A stretch of DNA of 64,000 bases from Chromatiales bacterium (GCA_020445605.1 JAGRGH010000055.1:38180-102179), one strand, 5' to 3'. Counted from the stretch's first letter, positions 10,084 through 19,716 are shown. Translations and numbers: made by a program. The notes: generated by a model from the letters alone, not told the origin.

Positions 10084-10179
10084 CCGGAATCTGCTCAGTG
10101 ACCGCTGCGCGCGCGCGCGCGACCGTCACACCTCATCAGACCGGAACGCTGGGCAAAATCATGCACGAACGCCCGACGC

Positions 10180-11553
10180 CTATATGAAATTCACGCCGAC
10201 CTGGAACAAGCGTTCGACCTCGCCGATGCGGCGCTTGTCGACCAGGAACAGGATCACGTGATCACCGGATTCGATCACCAGATCGTGATGCGGCATCAGC
10301 ACCTCCTCGCCGCGCACGATCGCGCCCACGGTCGTGAGCTTGGGCAGCCGCAGTTCCTCCACCCGCCGGCCGACGACCTTGGAACTGCCGTAGTCGCCGT
10401 GCGCAATTGCCTCGATGGCCTCGGCGACACCGCGGCGCAACGAGTGCACACGCACCACATCGCCGCGGCGCACATGCGTGAGCAGGCTGCCGATGGTCGC
10501 CTGCTGCGGCGAGACCGCGATATCCACCGCGCCGCTCTGCACCAGGTCGACAAAGGCCGGCCGGTTGATCAGCGCCATGACCTTGCGCACACCGAGACGT
10601 TTCGCCAGCATCGACGAGAGGATGTTGACCTGATCGTCGTTGGTGACCGCGCAGAACACGTCGGTCTGGTCGATGTTTTCCTCGAGCAGCAGATCGCCGT
10701 CGGCGGCATCGCCGCGCAGGACCATGGTTCGTTCAAGAAGCGGCGCGATGAGTTCGGCCCGCTCGGGGCTGCGCTCGATGATCTTGACCTGATAGCGCGA
10801 CTGGAGCATCTCGGCCAGACGTTTGCCGATGTTGCCGCCGCCGGCGATGATCACGCGCTTTACAGATTTCTCCTTGCGCCGCAACTCGGCCATGACCGCG
10901 TTGATGTCCTTGCGCGCGGCGATGAAGAACACCTCGTCGTCGGGCTCGATCACGGTGTGGCCGTCGGGCAGGATCGCCTGGCCGCGCCGGTAGATGGCCG
11001 CGACGCGCGATTCGGTCGCCGGCAGATGGTCGCGCAACGCGCGCAGTTCATGACCGACCAGCGGACCGCCGTAGTACGCCCGCACGGCCACCAGCTGCGC
11101 GCGACCGTCGGCGAAGTCGAGCACCTGCAGCGCGCCGGGGTGGTCGATCAGGTTGCGGATGTGATCGGTGACGATCTCCTCGGGGCTGATCATCACGTCG
11201 ATCGGCAGCGCATTCTGCGCGAACAGTGACTGCTCGGACAGGTACTCGATCGCGCGCACGCGGGCAATCTTGGTCGGCGTGTGGAACAGCGTGTAGGCCA
11301 CCTGGCAGGCGACCATGTTGACCTCGTCGGAGTTGGTCACGGCGATGATCATGTCGGCATCGTCAGCGCCCGCGCGGCGCAGAATCTCCGGATAGCTCGC
11401 ATGACCACAGACCGTCGAGATGTCCAGACGGTCGCGCAGCTCCTGCAACACGCGCTCGCCCTGATCGATGACCGTGATGTCGTTCGCCTCACCGGCCAGG
11501 ATGTTGGCGACCGACGAGCCGACCTGACCGGCCCCGAGGATGATGATTTTCAT
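10180..11553 (-). CDS. trkA: Trk potassium uptake regulatory subunit TrkA
   Basis: A peripheral cytosolic subunit of 457 residues that binds nucleotide and gates TrkH. It has the expected duplicated layout: Rossmann RCK-N domain starting IIILGAGQVGSS, a first RCK-C region, a second Rossmann fold starting near VIIAGGGNIGKR (about residue 235) and a final RCK-C domain ending in LVDKRRIGEVERLF. It lies between ntrX and trkH, the usual gammaproteobacterial association. Only 18 bp separate it from ntrX, so it is likely within the same transcript. Confidence 0.97.
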   Translation of the reverse strand: MKIIILGAGQVGSSVANILAGEANDITVIDQGERVLQELRDRLDISTVCGHASYPEILRRAGADDADMIIAVTNSDEVNMVACQVAYTLFHTPTKIARVRAIEYLSEQSLFAQNALPIDVMISPEEIVTDHIRNLIDHPGALQVLDFADGRAQLVAVRAYYGGPLVGHELRALRDHLPATESRVAAIYRRGQAILPDGHTVIEPDDEVFFIAARKDINAVMAELRRKEKSVKRVIIAGGGNIGKRLAEMLQSRYQVKIIERSPERAELIAPLLERTMVLRGDAADGDLLLEENIDQTDVFCAVTNDDQVNILSSMLAKRLGVRKVMALINRPAFVDLVQSGAVDIAVSPQQATIGSLLTHVRRGDVVRVHSLRRGVAEAIEAIAHGDYGSSKVVGRRVEELRLPKLTTVGAIVRGEEVLMPHHDLVIESGDHVILFLVDKRRIGEVERLFQVGVNFI

Positions 11554-11571
11554 GGTCGAGACGCGGCGCCG

Positions 11572-12915
11572 TTACTTGATGGCGATGCCGAGGCTGCGCA
11601 GCTTGCGGTACAGGTGGGTGCGTTCCATGCCAACGGCGGCGGCCATCTTCGCGACGCTGCCGGCGTTCTTTTCGAGCTGATACTCGAGGTAGGCGCGCTC
11701 GAACTGCTCGCGCGCATCGCGCAGCGGCAGATCCATCGAGATCGACACGCTCTGCTCGTGCGCCGGCACGTCCGGTGGCGCATCACCGACCGCGGTGCGA
11801 ACCTCGTCCACGGAGATCTCCTCGCCTGCGGCTAGAATCAGCAGCCGCTGGACCAGGTTGCGAAGCTCCAGCACGTTGCCCGGCCAGTGATGATTGCGCA
11901 GATGATTCTGCGCGGCCACGCCAAACCGCCGGTACGGCAGATCGTCGTGCTCGACAAACCAGTCGACATAGAACTGCAGGAGATCGGGCACGTCCTCGCG
12001 ATGCGCGCGCAGCGGCGGAATCTCGACTGGCACCACATTCAGCGCGTAATACAGGTCTTCCATGAAGCGGCCCTGCTCGACCTCCTGCTCGAGCACCAGC
12101 CGGGTCGCCGCAACGATGCGCATGTTCAGCGCCAGCGGTTCGCCACCGCCGGTGCGCGTAAACGAGCCCTCGTCGATCGCGGCATTGAGCCGCGCCTGAA
12201 CCGCCAGCGACAGTTCGCCGATGTCAGCCAGATACAGCACACCGCCACCGGCCTGCTCCAGCTTGCCGGCGCGGCGACCGGAGCCGAACAGCTCCTCTTC
12301 CACGCCCTGCCCGGATGCGTTGACGGAAAAATCCACGAACGGTTGTTCGCGACGCGCCGAATGCAGGTGCAGATAGCGGGCGAAGGTCTGCTTGCCCGCG
12401 CCGGCTTCGCCGTAGAGCAGGACCGGTGTGTCGTGCTGGGCAATGCGCCGCATCTGCTCGCGCAGCCGCTGGATGGTCGCACTCCTGCCCGCCGGTTCGA
12501 GCACGGCCTGCCCGCCGCGGCGTGAGGCGGCGAACTCCGCACCCGCGGCACCGGCCTCAAGGGCACGCTCCACGGTCATCAGCAGCCGCTTCATGGTCAG
12601 CGGCTTTTCCAGAAAATCGAATGCGCCGAGCCGCGTCGCCTCGACCGCGGTCTCCACGGTGCCGTGGCCGGACATCATCACGATCGGGCACGGCAGACGC
12701 CCGTCGGCGGCCCACTCTTTGAGCAGCGTGATGCCGTCCTCGCCGGGCATCCAGATGTCGAGCAGGACGAGGTCCGGCACGTGTTCATGCCGCAGCCGCC
12801 GCGCGCTCGCGGTGTCCTCGGCGGTGTAGACGCTGTGACCCTCGTCCTCGAGGATGCCGCGAACCGTCTCGCGAATATCGTGTTCGTCGTCGACGACCAG
12901 GACCGTGGCGGTCAT
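11572..12915 (-). CDS. ntrX: NtrX-like response regulator with degenerate AAA+ domain
   Basis: A 447-residue protein with receiver domain (phospho-acceptor Asp53, Lys104), sigma54-activator-type AAA+ domain and a C-terminal Fis-type helix-turn-helix (KNAGSVAKMAAAVGMERTHL). The Walker A loop is nearly normal (GEAGAGKQ, 169-176). The rest is eroded: no GAFTGA loop after ELFGSG; Walker B reads VLYLADIG instead of TLFLDEIG (Ala230, Asp231); the sensor I Asn is Arg272; both arginine fingers are replaced (Met285, Ala291); the sensor II Arg is Leu349. It probably cannot hydrolyse ATP or drive sigma54 promoters, and more likely acts as a phosphorylation-controlled DNA-binding protein. Its ATG overlaps the ntrY stop (ATGA). 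Confidence 0.85.
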   Translation of the reverse strand: MTATVLVVDDEHDIRETVRGILEDEGHSVYTAEDTASARRLRHEHVPDLVLLDIWMPGEDGITLLKEWAADGRLPCPIVMMSGHGTVETAVEATRLGAFDFLEKPLTMKRLLMTVERALEAGAAGAEFAASRRGGQAVLEPAGRSATIQRLREQMRRIAQHDTPVLLYGEAGAGKQTFARYLHLHSARREQPFVDFSVNASGQGVEEELFGSGRRAGKLEQAGGGVLYLADIGELSLAVQARLNAAIDEGSFTRTGGGEPLALNMRIVAATRLVLEQEVEQGRFMEDLYYALNVVPVEIPPLRAHREDVPDLLQFYVDWFVEHDDLPYRRFGVAAQNHLRNHHWPGNVLELRNLVQRLLILAAGEEISVDEVRTAVGDAPPDVPAHEQSVSISMDLPLRDAREQFERAYLEYQLEKNAGSVAKMAAAVGMERTHLYRKLRSLGIAIK

Positions 12916-15083
12916 CGCGTCATCTCCACGGTTGCGCTCGCGACCGGCTCGGTTGCCACCGGCAGACGCATGGTCACGCGCGCGCCGCCGCCGTCGAGGT
13001 TTTCGGCCAGAACACTGCCACCATGTTCCTCAATGATCTTTTTCACGATGGCCATGCCGAGCCCGGTGCCCTTGGTTTTCGTGGTGACGTAGGGTTCAAA
13101 CAGCGTCGCATGGATGGCCTGGTCGAAACCGGGGCCATTGTCGGTGACGGAAACTTCCACATAGCTGCAGCGCGGCTCGCCGCTGCACTCGGTGGCGACC
13201 CGGACAGACGCGTCGCGCCGTCCGCCGGTGGCCTCCTGGGCGTTCTTCAACACGTTGTGCAGGACCTGGCGAATGCGCACGGAGTCGCATCTTATCATCG
13301 GCACCCGCGTATCCAGTTCGACCGACAGCGCGGAGTGATCGGTATCGGCCGAATACAGCGCCACGACATCGCGCACCAGCGAGTTCAGGTTGACCGGCTC
13401 GAGGTCGCGGCGCGTCGGCCGCGCGTAGTCGGCGAACTCGTTGACCATGGCCTTCATCGCCTCGACCTGCTGGACGATGGTGTGCGTGGCGCCACGCACG
13501 AATTCACCGGTCGCGGGGTCGAGCTGGTCGTTCAGGCGCCGCTCCAAGCGCTCGGCCGACAGCTGGATCGGCGTCAGCGGGTTCTTGATCTCGTGTGCAA
13601 GCCGCCGCGCGGCCTCGCCCCAGGCCGCGTCGCGCTGGGCCTGCACAAGCGCAGTCACGTCGTCGAAAACCACCACATGGCCCGCCGCATCCACGCCGCC
13701 GAGCGGCGCACCGCGACACAGCAGAATCTGCCGGCCGGCCGGCGAGAACAACTGCACCTCGCAGCGCCAGTCGGCGTTGGCCTGCACGCCACGCACGATC
13801 GCATCGGCCCACGGCGCGAGTCGCGGCAACACGCCCTTCAGGCGTTCCAGCGTCTCGCCGTGCAGGTCGCTGAGACGCTCGGCCAGAATAACGTCGGCGG
13901 CGCTGTTGATCGTGCGCATGCTGCCGTCCGGGTCCAGGGTGACGACCCCGGAGGAGAGCTGACCGAGCACCGCCTGCAGGTAGGCGGACTGTTCCTCGAC
14001 CTGCCGCTGGCTGCGCCGCTCGGCCTCACGGGCCGCGTTCAGCCGCTCGGTCATGGCATTGAACGAGCGCACCAGAAAGCCGAGTTCATCGTTGCGCGAC
14101 TCGGGCAGCTTGCGGGTGAAATCGCCGTCGGCGACCGCGCGCGTGCCATCGGCGAGCTGGCGCAGCGGTTCGACCAGGCGCCGCGCGCCATACAGGGCGG
14201 CCCACACCGCGGAAAACACCGCAAACGCCAGCACCAGAACCAGTGCAAGCGTGAAGCTGAACTTCAGCGAATCACGCAGAAACGCCAGCTTCTTGTACTT
14301 CGCATAGGCGATCTGCACGCGATCGGCGAGGTCCTGGATGCGCTCGGGCATCGGGAACATCGCGTGCAGCAGCACATTGCCTTCGGAGGTCCCGCCCGTG
14401 GCCACGGCCACCCGCCAGCGTTCGCTGCGCGCGGAACTGAGCGCAACATGCGAGCGCCCCTGGCGGACCTGCATGCGGGCTTCCTCGCTGACCGGGGTCG
14501 GAATCAACACTGTCGAGTCCGCGTTGCTGGTCGCCACGATCTCCCCGCGCGGGCCGATCAGCGTAAGTTCCTCTGCGCCGTTCGAGGCGCGCAGATCATT
14601 CAGCGCGCTGGCACGTGCCGCCGGCGGGGTTTCGAACAGCTCACGCCAGACGTTCTCGGTGGTCTTGACGAGTTCACGTGTATAGAGGTCCAGCGACAGT
14701 TGCGACAGACGCAGGCCGTCGTCCATCGCGCTGTCGATCTCCACGTCGAACCATGCATCAATGCCGCGGTGCAGGAACTGCATGGAAAAGAAGAACACGA
14801 CGCTGACCGGCGCCAGCGCGAGCAGCACGAACAGCACAACCAGGCGAAGGGTGATGCGCGCACCCGGCGCCCGTGCACGGTGCTGCTGAACGATCTGCAC
14901 GAAGTGCCGCAGGATCAGCGCCAGCAACACGACCAGGCCGATACTGTCGAGCAGGATCAGCCACGAATACAGATGCCCGGTGCCCTGCGCGTTCTGCGTC
15001 GCCGCCGCGATCAGGTGCAGCACATACAGGAGCCCCGCGAAGAGCAGCAGCACCGGCAGCAGCTTCAGGTTCGCGCGCATCAT
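12912..15083 (-). CDS. ntrY: NtrY-like membrane sensor histidine kinase
   Basis: A 723-residue sensor kinase: two N-terminal membrane helices (about 8-28 and 39-62), a third near 80-102, an extracytoplasmic sensing region of about 170 residues, a further helix near 275-297, a HAMP domain (VEPLRQLADGTRAVADGDF), a PAS domain (QAVLGQLSSGVVTLDPDG), an HisKA box with phospho-acceptor His in RRLAHEIKNPLTPIQLS, and a HATPase domain with VLKNAQEA, DNGPGF and GTGLGMAI. This is the NtrY order. It is coupled by overlap to the DUF4390 gene upstream (TGATG) and to ntrX downstream (ATGA), so the pair is co-made. The signal sensed is unknown. Confidence 0.92.
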   Translation of the reverse strand: MMRANLKLLPVLLLFAGLLYVLHLIAAATQNAQGTGHLYSWLILLDSIGLVVLLALILRHFVQIVQQHRARAPGARITLRLVVLFVLLALAPVSVVFFFSMQFLHRGIDAWFDVEIDSAMDDGLRLSQLSLDLYTRELVKTTENVWRELFETPPAARASALNDLRASNGAEELTLIGPRGEIVATSNADSTVLIPTPVSEEARMQVRQGRSHVALSSARSERWRVAVATGGTSEGNVLLHAMFPMPERIQDLADRVQIAYAKYKKLAFLRDSLKFSFTLALVLVLAFAVFSAVWAALYGARRLVEPLRQLADGTRAVADGDFTRKLPESRNDELGFLVRSFNAMTERLNAAREAERRSQRQVEEQSAYLQAVLGQLSSGVVTLDPDGSMRTINSAADVILAERLSDLHGETLERLKGVLPRLAPWADAIVRGVQANADWRCEVQLFSPAGRQILLCRGAPLGGVDAAGHVVVFDDVTALVQAQRDAAWGEAARRLAHEIKNPLTPIQLSAERLERRLNDQLDPATGEFVRGATHTIVQQVEAMKAMVNEFADYARPTRRDLEPVNLNSLVRDVVALYSADTDHSALSVELDTRVPMIRCDSVRIRQVLHNVLKNAQEATGGRRDASVRVATECSGEPRCSYVEVSVTDNGPGFDQAIHATLFEPYVTTKTKGTGLGMAIVKKIIEEHGGSVLAENLDGGGARVTMRLPVATEPVASATVEMTR

Positions 15084-15670
15084 CACGGCAGCGGGATTTC
15101 GTATTCCGGGCTGGACAGATACCAATCCGTCGACAAATACGCCCGCGGGCGCAGCGGCACCGGCAGCGCCTCGATGTCCAGACTCGCGTCGAGCCGGATG
15201 ACATGGTCCTTGCCGGCCTCGAGTTCGCTGGCGGCGATGACCGGCAGCGCTTCCAGCCGGCCGATATCCGCGAGCGCAGCACTCATGTTCGTGTATTCGG
15301 TGACCGCGCCGCTGTCGAGTCGCTCCACGCGGAACGCCGAGGCCAGCGCGAGATACACCAGTTCGCGACGCTGCCGAAGTTCGGTGACGCTGCGGCGCCA
15401 TGGCCAGCCATCGGTGTGTCGCAACTCGACGACGAAATCAAAGGTCAGCGCGACGCCGCTCAGAAGCGCCTCGCGCACGACCTCACCGAGACGGATGTCG
15501 AATGCGGCACTCAATCGCCAGCGATCGTCGTCGGCCCGTTCGACGACCGGGTTCACCAGCTCGATCGTGCCGCCCTCGGCGCGGGCCAGACCAGCGGCCA
15601 GCAGCACGCAGGCCAGCGCAATCATCCAGCGCCCGCGCGGGGTTGCCAACGACGACAAGGCTCGGTTCAC
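15083..15670 (-). CDS. DUF4390 exported protein
   Basis: A 195-residue protein with a signal peptide (cleavage near LARA-EGG) and a beta-rich remainder with WRLSAAFDIRLGEVVREALLSGV and LSTDWYLSSPEYEIPL, typical of DUF4390. Members are encoded directly before NtrY-like kinases, as here, which suggests a periplasmic partner of the sensor; that role is inferred from context alone. Its stop TGA shares a base with the ntrY ATG. Confidence 0.8.
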   Translation of the reverse strand: MNRALSSLATPRGRWMIALACVLLAAGLARAEGGTIELVNPVVERADDDRWRLSAAFDIRLGEVVREALLSGVALTFDFVVELRHTDGWPWRRSVTELRQRRELVYLALASAFRVERLDSGAVTEYTNMSAALADIGRLEALPVIAASELEAGKDHVIRLDASLDIEALPVPLRPRAYLSTDWYLSSPEYEIPLP

Positions 15671-15686
15671 GGCTGATAGATTACGC

Positions 15687-15710
15687 GCCTGTTGCGAATT
15701 GGCAACAGGC
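15687..15710. repeat. Perfect 9-bp inverted repeat after rsmB
   Basis: GCCTGTTGC, a 6-base loop, then GCAACAGGC, starting 3 bases beyond the rsmB TAG stop on the minus strand. It is a stable hairpin without a following T-run, so it is not a classical intrinsic terminator. It may separate rsmB transcription from the DUF4390-ntrYX unit or stabilise the rsmB mRNA end. Confidence 0.5.
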
Positions 15711-15713
15711 TGG

Positions 15714-17024
15714 CTAGATCATGGCTTTTCGGATCTGCGCGAAGAAAAATCCGTCGCAGTCGTCGGGGTCGCCAGGCAGCAGCTGCCGGCCTGCACCGGC
15801 GACGCGCCCCCATGGCACGTCGATCGACCCGGACCGCGCGTCGGCGTGATGGGCGAGAAACCCCGCCACGACCTCGGCGTTTTCCGCGGGCAGGATCGAG
15901 CAGGTCGCATACAGAAGCAGCCCGCCGGGAGCGAGAGTCGGCCACAGCGCATCAAGGAGTTGGCGCTGGCGCGCGGCCAGCGGCGCGATATCGGCGGGCC
16001 TGCGCAACAGCTTGATGTCGGGGTGCCGACGGATGACGCCAGTTGCCGAACACGGCGCATCGAGCAGGATGCGGTCGAACGGCCGGCCGTCCCACCACGT
16101 ATCCGCCGCTGCGGCGTCCGCCGCGACGCAATCGGCACGCAGGCCAAGCCGCGCCAACCCCGAGCGCACGGCATCAAGCCGGGCCGCGTCGCGGTCGATT
16201 GCGACCAGCTCCAGATCCCCGTCGGCGAGTTCCAGCAGGTGAGCGGTCTTGCCGCCCGGCGCGGCGCAGGCGTCCAGCACCCGCTGGCCCCGTTGCGCGC
16301 CGAGCAACGGCGCGGCGCGCTGCGCGGCGAGGTCCTGGATCGATACCAGACCGTCGGCAAAACCCGGCAGGGCGGCGACGTCGACCGGCTGATCCAGCCT
16401 CAAGGCATCAGTCCCCTCCGGCCCCGCAACGCACCCGATCCCGGCACCCGTGAGCCGCGACTGGAAATCCGCACGCGTGGTGCGTGCCCGGGTCACCCGC
16501 AGCCACATCGGCGGGCGCGCATTGCCGGCCTCGACGATGGTCCGGACATCGTCCGGCCACACGCGCCCGATCTGTTCCAGCAGCCAGCGCGGATGGGCGG
16601 CACGCGCGGCCGGATCGGCGTCCGCCGCCGCCAGCCGTGCCTCGCGTTCACGCTGGTAGCGGCGCAGCACGGCGTTCAGCAACCCCACGGCCCAGGGTTT
16701 GCCGAGCGTACGCGCCGCCGCGACGGTCGCATGCACGGCCGCATGCGCCGGAACCCGCAGGTACTCGAGCTGGTAGATGCCGATCCACAGCAGCGCGTCG
16801 ATATCACGATCGCGCGGCTTCATCGGCCGTTCGAACAGGCCGCGCGCCAGCACCCCAAGGCGCGGCGCGAACCGGCACACGCCGTAGGCCAGTTCCCGCG
16901 CCAGCGGAGAGGCGGCACCAGCCAAATCGGCAAACGCCGCGTCCAGCGAGCGCCCCGCTCCGAGCACGGCGGCGAGCGCGCCGGCCGCGACCGCGCGTGG
17001 CTGTGCGCCGTCGGCGTCAGTCAC
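15714..17024 (-). CDS. rsmB: 16S rRNA m5C967 methyltransferase
   Basis: Transfers methyl from S-adenosylmethionine to C967 of 16S rRNA. The 436-residue product has an N-terminal NusB-like helical domain and a C-terminal Rossmann methyltransferase with DACAAPGGKTAHLLEL (SAM site), DAPCSATGVIRRHPDIK (motif IV Cys) and YATCS (catalytic Cys motif VI). GTG at 17024 is chosen: it overlaps the fmt stop by 8 bases and the following sequence matches family N-termini. The gene sits in the classic def-fmt-rsmB order. Confidence 0.95.
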   Translation of the reverse strand: MTDADGAQPRAVAAGALAAVLGAGRSLDAAFADLAGAASPLARELAYGVCRFAPRLGVLARGLFERPMKPRDRDIDALLWIGIYQLEYLRVPAHAAVHATVAAARTLGKPWAVGLLNAVLRRYQREREARLAAADADPAARAAHPRWLLEQIGRVWPDDVRTIVEAGNARPPMWLRVTRARTTRADFQSRLTGAGIGCVAGPEGTDALRLDQPVDVAALPGFADGLVSIQDLAAQRAAPLLGAQRGQRVLDACAAPGGKTAHLLELADGDLELVAIDRDAARLDAVRSGLARLGLRADCVAADAAAADTWWDGRPFDRILLDAPCSATGVIRRHPDIKLLRRPADIAPLAARQRQLLDALWPTLAPGGLLLYATCSILPAENAEVVAGFLAHHADARSGSIDVPWGRVAGAGRQLLPGDPDDCDGFFFAQIRKAMI

Positions 17025-17955
17025 CGAAGCGCGCGTCCGCGAGATCGGCCGCATTGGCAAAGTCGGCCGCCGCCACGCGTCTGCGCCCCGGCAGCTGGAT
17101 CTCGTCGAGCACCAGCAGCCCGGCCCCGCTACCCACGGCAACGCCGCCTTCAGACCGACCTGCGTATGCCCCGGGGGCCGCCGAGCCGTGCACGGCATGC
17201 GCCTGCCAGACGCGCAGGACCTCGCCCTGATAACGCGTGTGCGCCACCGGCCAGGGGTTGAACGCGCGCACGCGCCGGGCCAGCACCTCCGCCGGCAGTG
17301 CCCAGTCCAGCGCCGCCTCGGCCTTGTCGAGCTTCGCGGCATAGGTCGCCTGCGTAGAGTCCTGTGCGACCGCACGGGCGGTTCCAACCGCGAGTTCGTC
17401 CAGCGCCGCAACGAGCGCGCGGGCGCCGAGCGCGGCGAGCCGGTCGTGCAGGGTCTGCGCGGTGTCGTTGGCGCGAATCGGCTCGGGCCAGCGCGAGAGC
17501 ATCGCGCCGGTGTCCAGGCCGGCGTCCATCTGCATGATGGTGATGCCGGTCTCCGGGTCGCCGGCGAGGATCGCGCGCTGGATCGGCGCAGCGCCGCGCC
17601 AGCGCGGCAACAGGGAGGCGTGCACGTTCACGCAACCCAGGCGTGGAACCTCCAGGATCGCCTGGGGCAGGATCAGCCCATAGGCCGCCACGACCATGAC
17701 ATCCGCCTGCAGGGCGCGCAGCTGGCCGGCGGAGTCGGCGTCACGCAGCGTTCGCGGCTGCGCGACCGGAACCCCCCCTGCCAGTGCGAGTTGCTTGACC
17801 GGGCCAGGCGACAGCTTTTGGCCGCGCCCGGACGGTCGATCCGGCTGGGTGTACACCGCGACGACTTCGTGCCGGCTTTCGAGCAGCGTCGCGAGCAGCA
17901 CCGCGGCAAATTCAGGCGTGCCGGCAAACACCACCCGCAGGGCGGCCGCAGTCAT
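17017..17955 (-). CDS. fmt: Methionyl-tRNA formyltransferase
   Basis: Formylates Met-tRNA(fMet) with 10-formyltetrahydrofolate for translation initiation. The 312-residue protein begins LRVVFAGTPEFAAVLL and has the formyl-donor and catalytic region NVHASLLPRWRGAAPIQRAI (Asn and His of the active site) followed by the D-containing TGITIMQMDAGLDTGAML. A C-terminal OB-fold-like domain has KLDKAEAALDW and FNPWPVAHT. It lies 44 bp from def, its functional counterpart. Confidence 0.97.
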   Translation of the reverse strand: MTAAALRVVFAGTPEFAAVLLATLLESRHEVVAVYTQPDRPSGRGQKLSPGPVKQLALAGGVPVAQPRTLRDADSAGQLRALQADVMVVAAYGLILPQAILEVPRLGCVNVHASLLPRWRGAAPIQRAILAGDPETGITIMQMDAGLDTGAMLSRWPEPIRANDTAQTLHDRLAALGARALVAALDELAVGTARAVAQDSTQATYAAKLDKAEAALDWALPAEVLARRVRAFNPWPVAHTRYQGEVLRVWQAHAVHGSAAPGAYAGRSEGGVAVGSGAGLLVLDEIQLPGRRRVAAADFANAADLADARFGD

Positions 17956-17999
17956 GGGATCGTGCTCGCTTTGTTCCGAGGTGCGCAGGGCGCTGCGCG

Positions 18000-18536
18000 T
18001 CAGATGGCCACGCTGCGCGTCGGGGTGTCCTCGACCGTGCCCTCGCGCTCGGCCTTCAGCAGTTTCTTGCGGATGCGGTCACGCTTGAGCGTGGACAGAT
18101 AATCCACGAACAGCTTTCCGTCGAGGTGGTCGATCTCGTGCTGGATGCACACCGCGAGCAAGCCCTCGGCCTCCAGTTCGAACGGCTTGCCGTCGCGGTC
18201 GAGTGCGCGCACGCGCACGTTGTTGGCACGGGTGACGGTCTCGAAAAAGCCCGGCACCGACAGACAGCCCTCGTCCATCTGGAACTGCCCGCTGCGCTCG
18301 ATGATTTCCGGGTTGATGAACGCCCGGGGTTCGTCGCGCTCCTCGGAGATGTCGATGACGACCACGCGCTTGCCGACGTTGACCTGGATCGCGGCCAGCC
18401 CGATTCCCGGCGCGGCATACATGGTCTCGAACATGTCGTCGACCAGCCGGCGCACGCCGTCGTCGACCTCGTTCACGGGCTGCGCCTTGTTCCGAAGCCT
18501 GGGGTCGGGAAAATGCAGAATGTTCAGCAAAGCCAC
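18000..18536 (-). CDS. def: Peptide deformylase
   Basis: Removes the formyl group from nascent protein N-termini. All three metal-site motifs are present in 178 residues: GIGLAAIQ (motif 1), EGCLSVP with the Cys ligand (motif 2) and QHEIDHLDG with both His ligands and the catalytic Glu (motif 3). The start is GTG, with GAGGTG at suitable distance, giving [11 protein letters not shown] as in the family. It is first in the def-fmt-rsmB unit and divergent from the LysM gene across 141 bp, which must hold both promoters. Confidence 0.97.
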   Translation of the reverse strand: MALLNILHFPDPRLRNKAQPVNEVDDGVRRLVDDMFETMYAAPGIGLAAIQVNVGKRVVVIDISEERDEPRAFINPEIIERSGQFQMDEGCLSVPGFFETVTRANNVRVRALDRDGKPFELEAEGLLAVCIQHEIDHLDGKLFVDYLSTLKRDRIRKKLLKAEREGTVEDTPTRSVAI

Positions 18537-18677
18537 CTAAATCACCTCAAAGGCTGCGGACAATTCTAGAAGATTGCGCTAACATCATGATTGCGGTGCC
18601 GGAATCTGTGAACGCGTTGGCACCAATCCATATCGCAGCCGGTTAGACTCCGGAGCTATATAAGGATAACTGCCATC

Positions 18678-19703
18678 ATGCTCAACGCCAAACCCCTGAT
18701 CGCGCTGGCCGGCGCCGCGCTGCTCGCGCTCGGCGCAACCGCCGCCGACCTGAATCCGGCGCATCCCGACCGCTACATCGTCCAGCGCGGCGACACGCTC
18801 TGGGACATCGCCGCGCGATTCCTGAACAAGCCCTGGGAATGGCCCGAGATCTGGCAGGTCAACCCGCAGGTCGACAACCCGCACCTGATCTATCCGGGCG
18901 ACGAACTGGTCATGACCTACGCCGACGGCCGGCCGCTGCTGACACGCAGCGGCAAGCGCACCGTGCGATTGTCGCCGGGCGTGCGGCGCTCGCCGATTGA
19001 CCAGGCCATCCCGACCATCCCGATCGAACATATCGCACCGTTCCTGACCGAACCGCTGGTCGTCGACGAGGGCGAACTCGAGGCGGCGCCCTATATCGTC
19101 GCGTTTGCGGACGAACATATCGCCGGCGGCACCGGCCAGAACGTCTACGCGCGTAATCTGCGTCCGGGCCTCGATCACCAGGTTTACCGACCCGGCAAAC
19201 CGCTGCTGGATTCCGAAACGAAGGAACTGCTCGGGCACGAGGCCATCTTTGTCGGCGACGCCCGGCGCGTGCGCGACGGCGATCCGGCAACCCTGACCCT
19301 GACCAGCACCACGCGCGAGGCCCTCGTCGGTGACCGCCTGCTGCCCACACCGGACGCCGAACTGCGCACAAACTTCATGCCGCACGCACCGAACCACAAC
19401 GTTCGTGGCCACATCATCCGGGTGCTCGACGGCGTCAACCAGATCGGATCGCTGCGGATCGTGACCATCGATCGCGGCGGCTGGGACGGCCTCGAACCCG
19501 GCCACGTGCTGCTGGTCGAGCAGGCCGGCGAGACCATCAAGGACCCGGTCAGCCCCGATCCCAAGGACACGGTTCGGCTGCCCGATGAACCCGCAGGAAC
19601 CGTGCTGATCTTCCGCACCTTTCCGCGCGTGAGCTACGGGCTGGTGATGTCGGCGATTCGCGCGATCCATCTCGACGACATCGTCCGCACGCCCGACCGC
19701 TGA
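18678..19703 (+). CDS. Exported LysM-domain protein
   Basis: A 341-residue protein with signal peptide (cleavage near GATAA-DLN) and one LysM domain at about residues 32-80 (YIVQRGDTLWDIAARFLNKPWEWPEIW...HLIYPGDELV), which should bind peptidoglycan glycan chains. The remaining 250 residues carry no recognised domain. AAGGAT stands ahead of the ATG. This LysM-dprA pair opposite def-fmt is a conserved gammaproteobacterial arrangement; what the protein does there is not known. It is probably co-transcribed with dprA, 13 bp downstream. Confidence 0.9.
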   Translation: MLNAKPLIALAGAALLALGATAADLNPAHPDRYIVQRGDTLWDIAARFLNKPWEWPEIWQVNPQVDNPHLIYPGDELVMTYADGRPLLTRSGKRTVRLSPGVRRSPIDQAIPTIPIEHIAPFLTEPLVVDEGELEAAPYIVAFADEHIAGGTGQNVYARNLRPGLDHQVYRPGKPLLDSETKELLGHEAIFVGDARRVRDGDPATLTLTSTTREALVGDRLLPTPDAELRTNFMPHAPNHNVRGHIIRVLDGVNQIGSLRIVTIDRGGWDGLEPGHVLLVEQAGETIKDPVSPDPKDTVRLPDEPAGTVLIFRTFPRVSYGLVMSAIRAIHLDDIVRTPDR

Positions 19704-19716
19704 CAGCCGCGCCGGC

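Noticed and set aside
11572..12915. ntrX as a frameshifted or decaying pseudogene
   Set aside because: The frame is open over the full length, flanking genes are coupled to it and both end domains are intact. Loss of catalytic residues alone does not make it a pseudogene.
13023..17261. A 1412-codon open frame on the plus strand
   Set aside because: It lies antisense to ntrY, the DUF4390 gene and rsmB, all of which have clear motifs. Its translation is Arg/Gln/His-rich without domain structure; long antisense frames are expected at this GC content.
18657..18663. TATATAA before the LysM gene as a -10 box
   Set aside because: It lies only 15 bases before the ATG, overlapping the ribosome site, and lacks a -35 partner.
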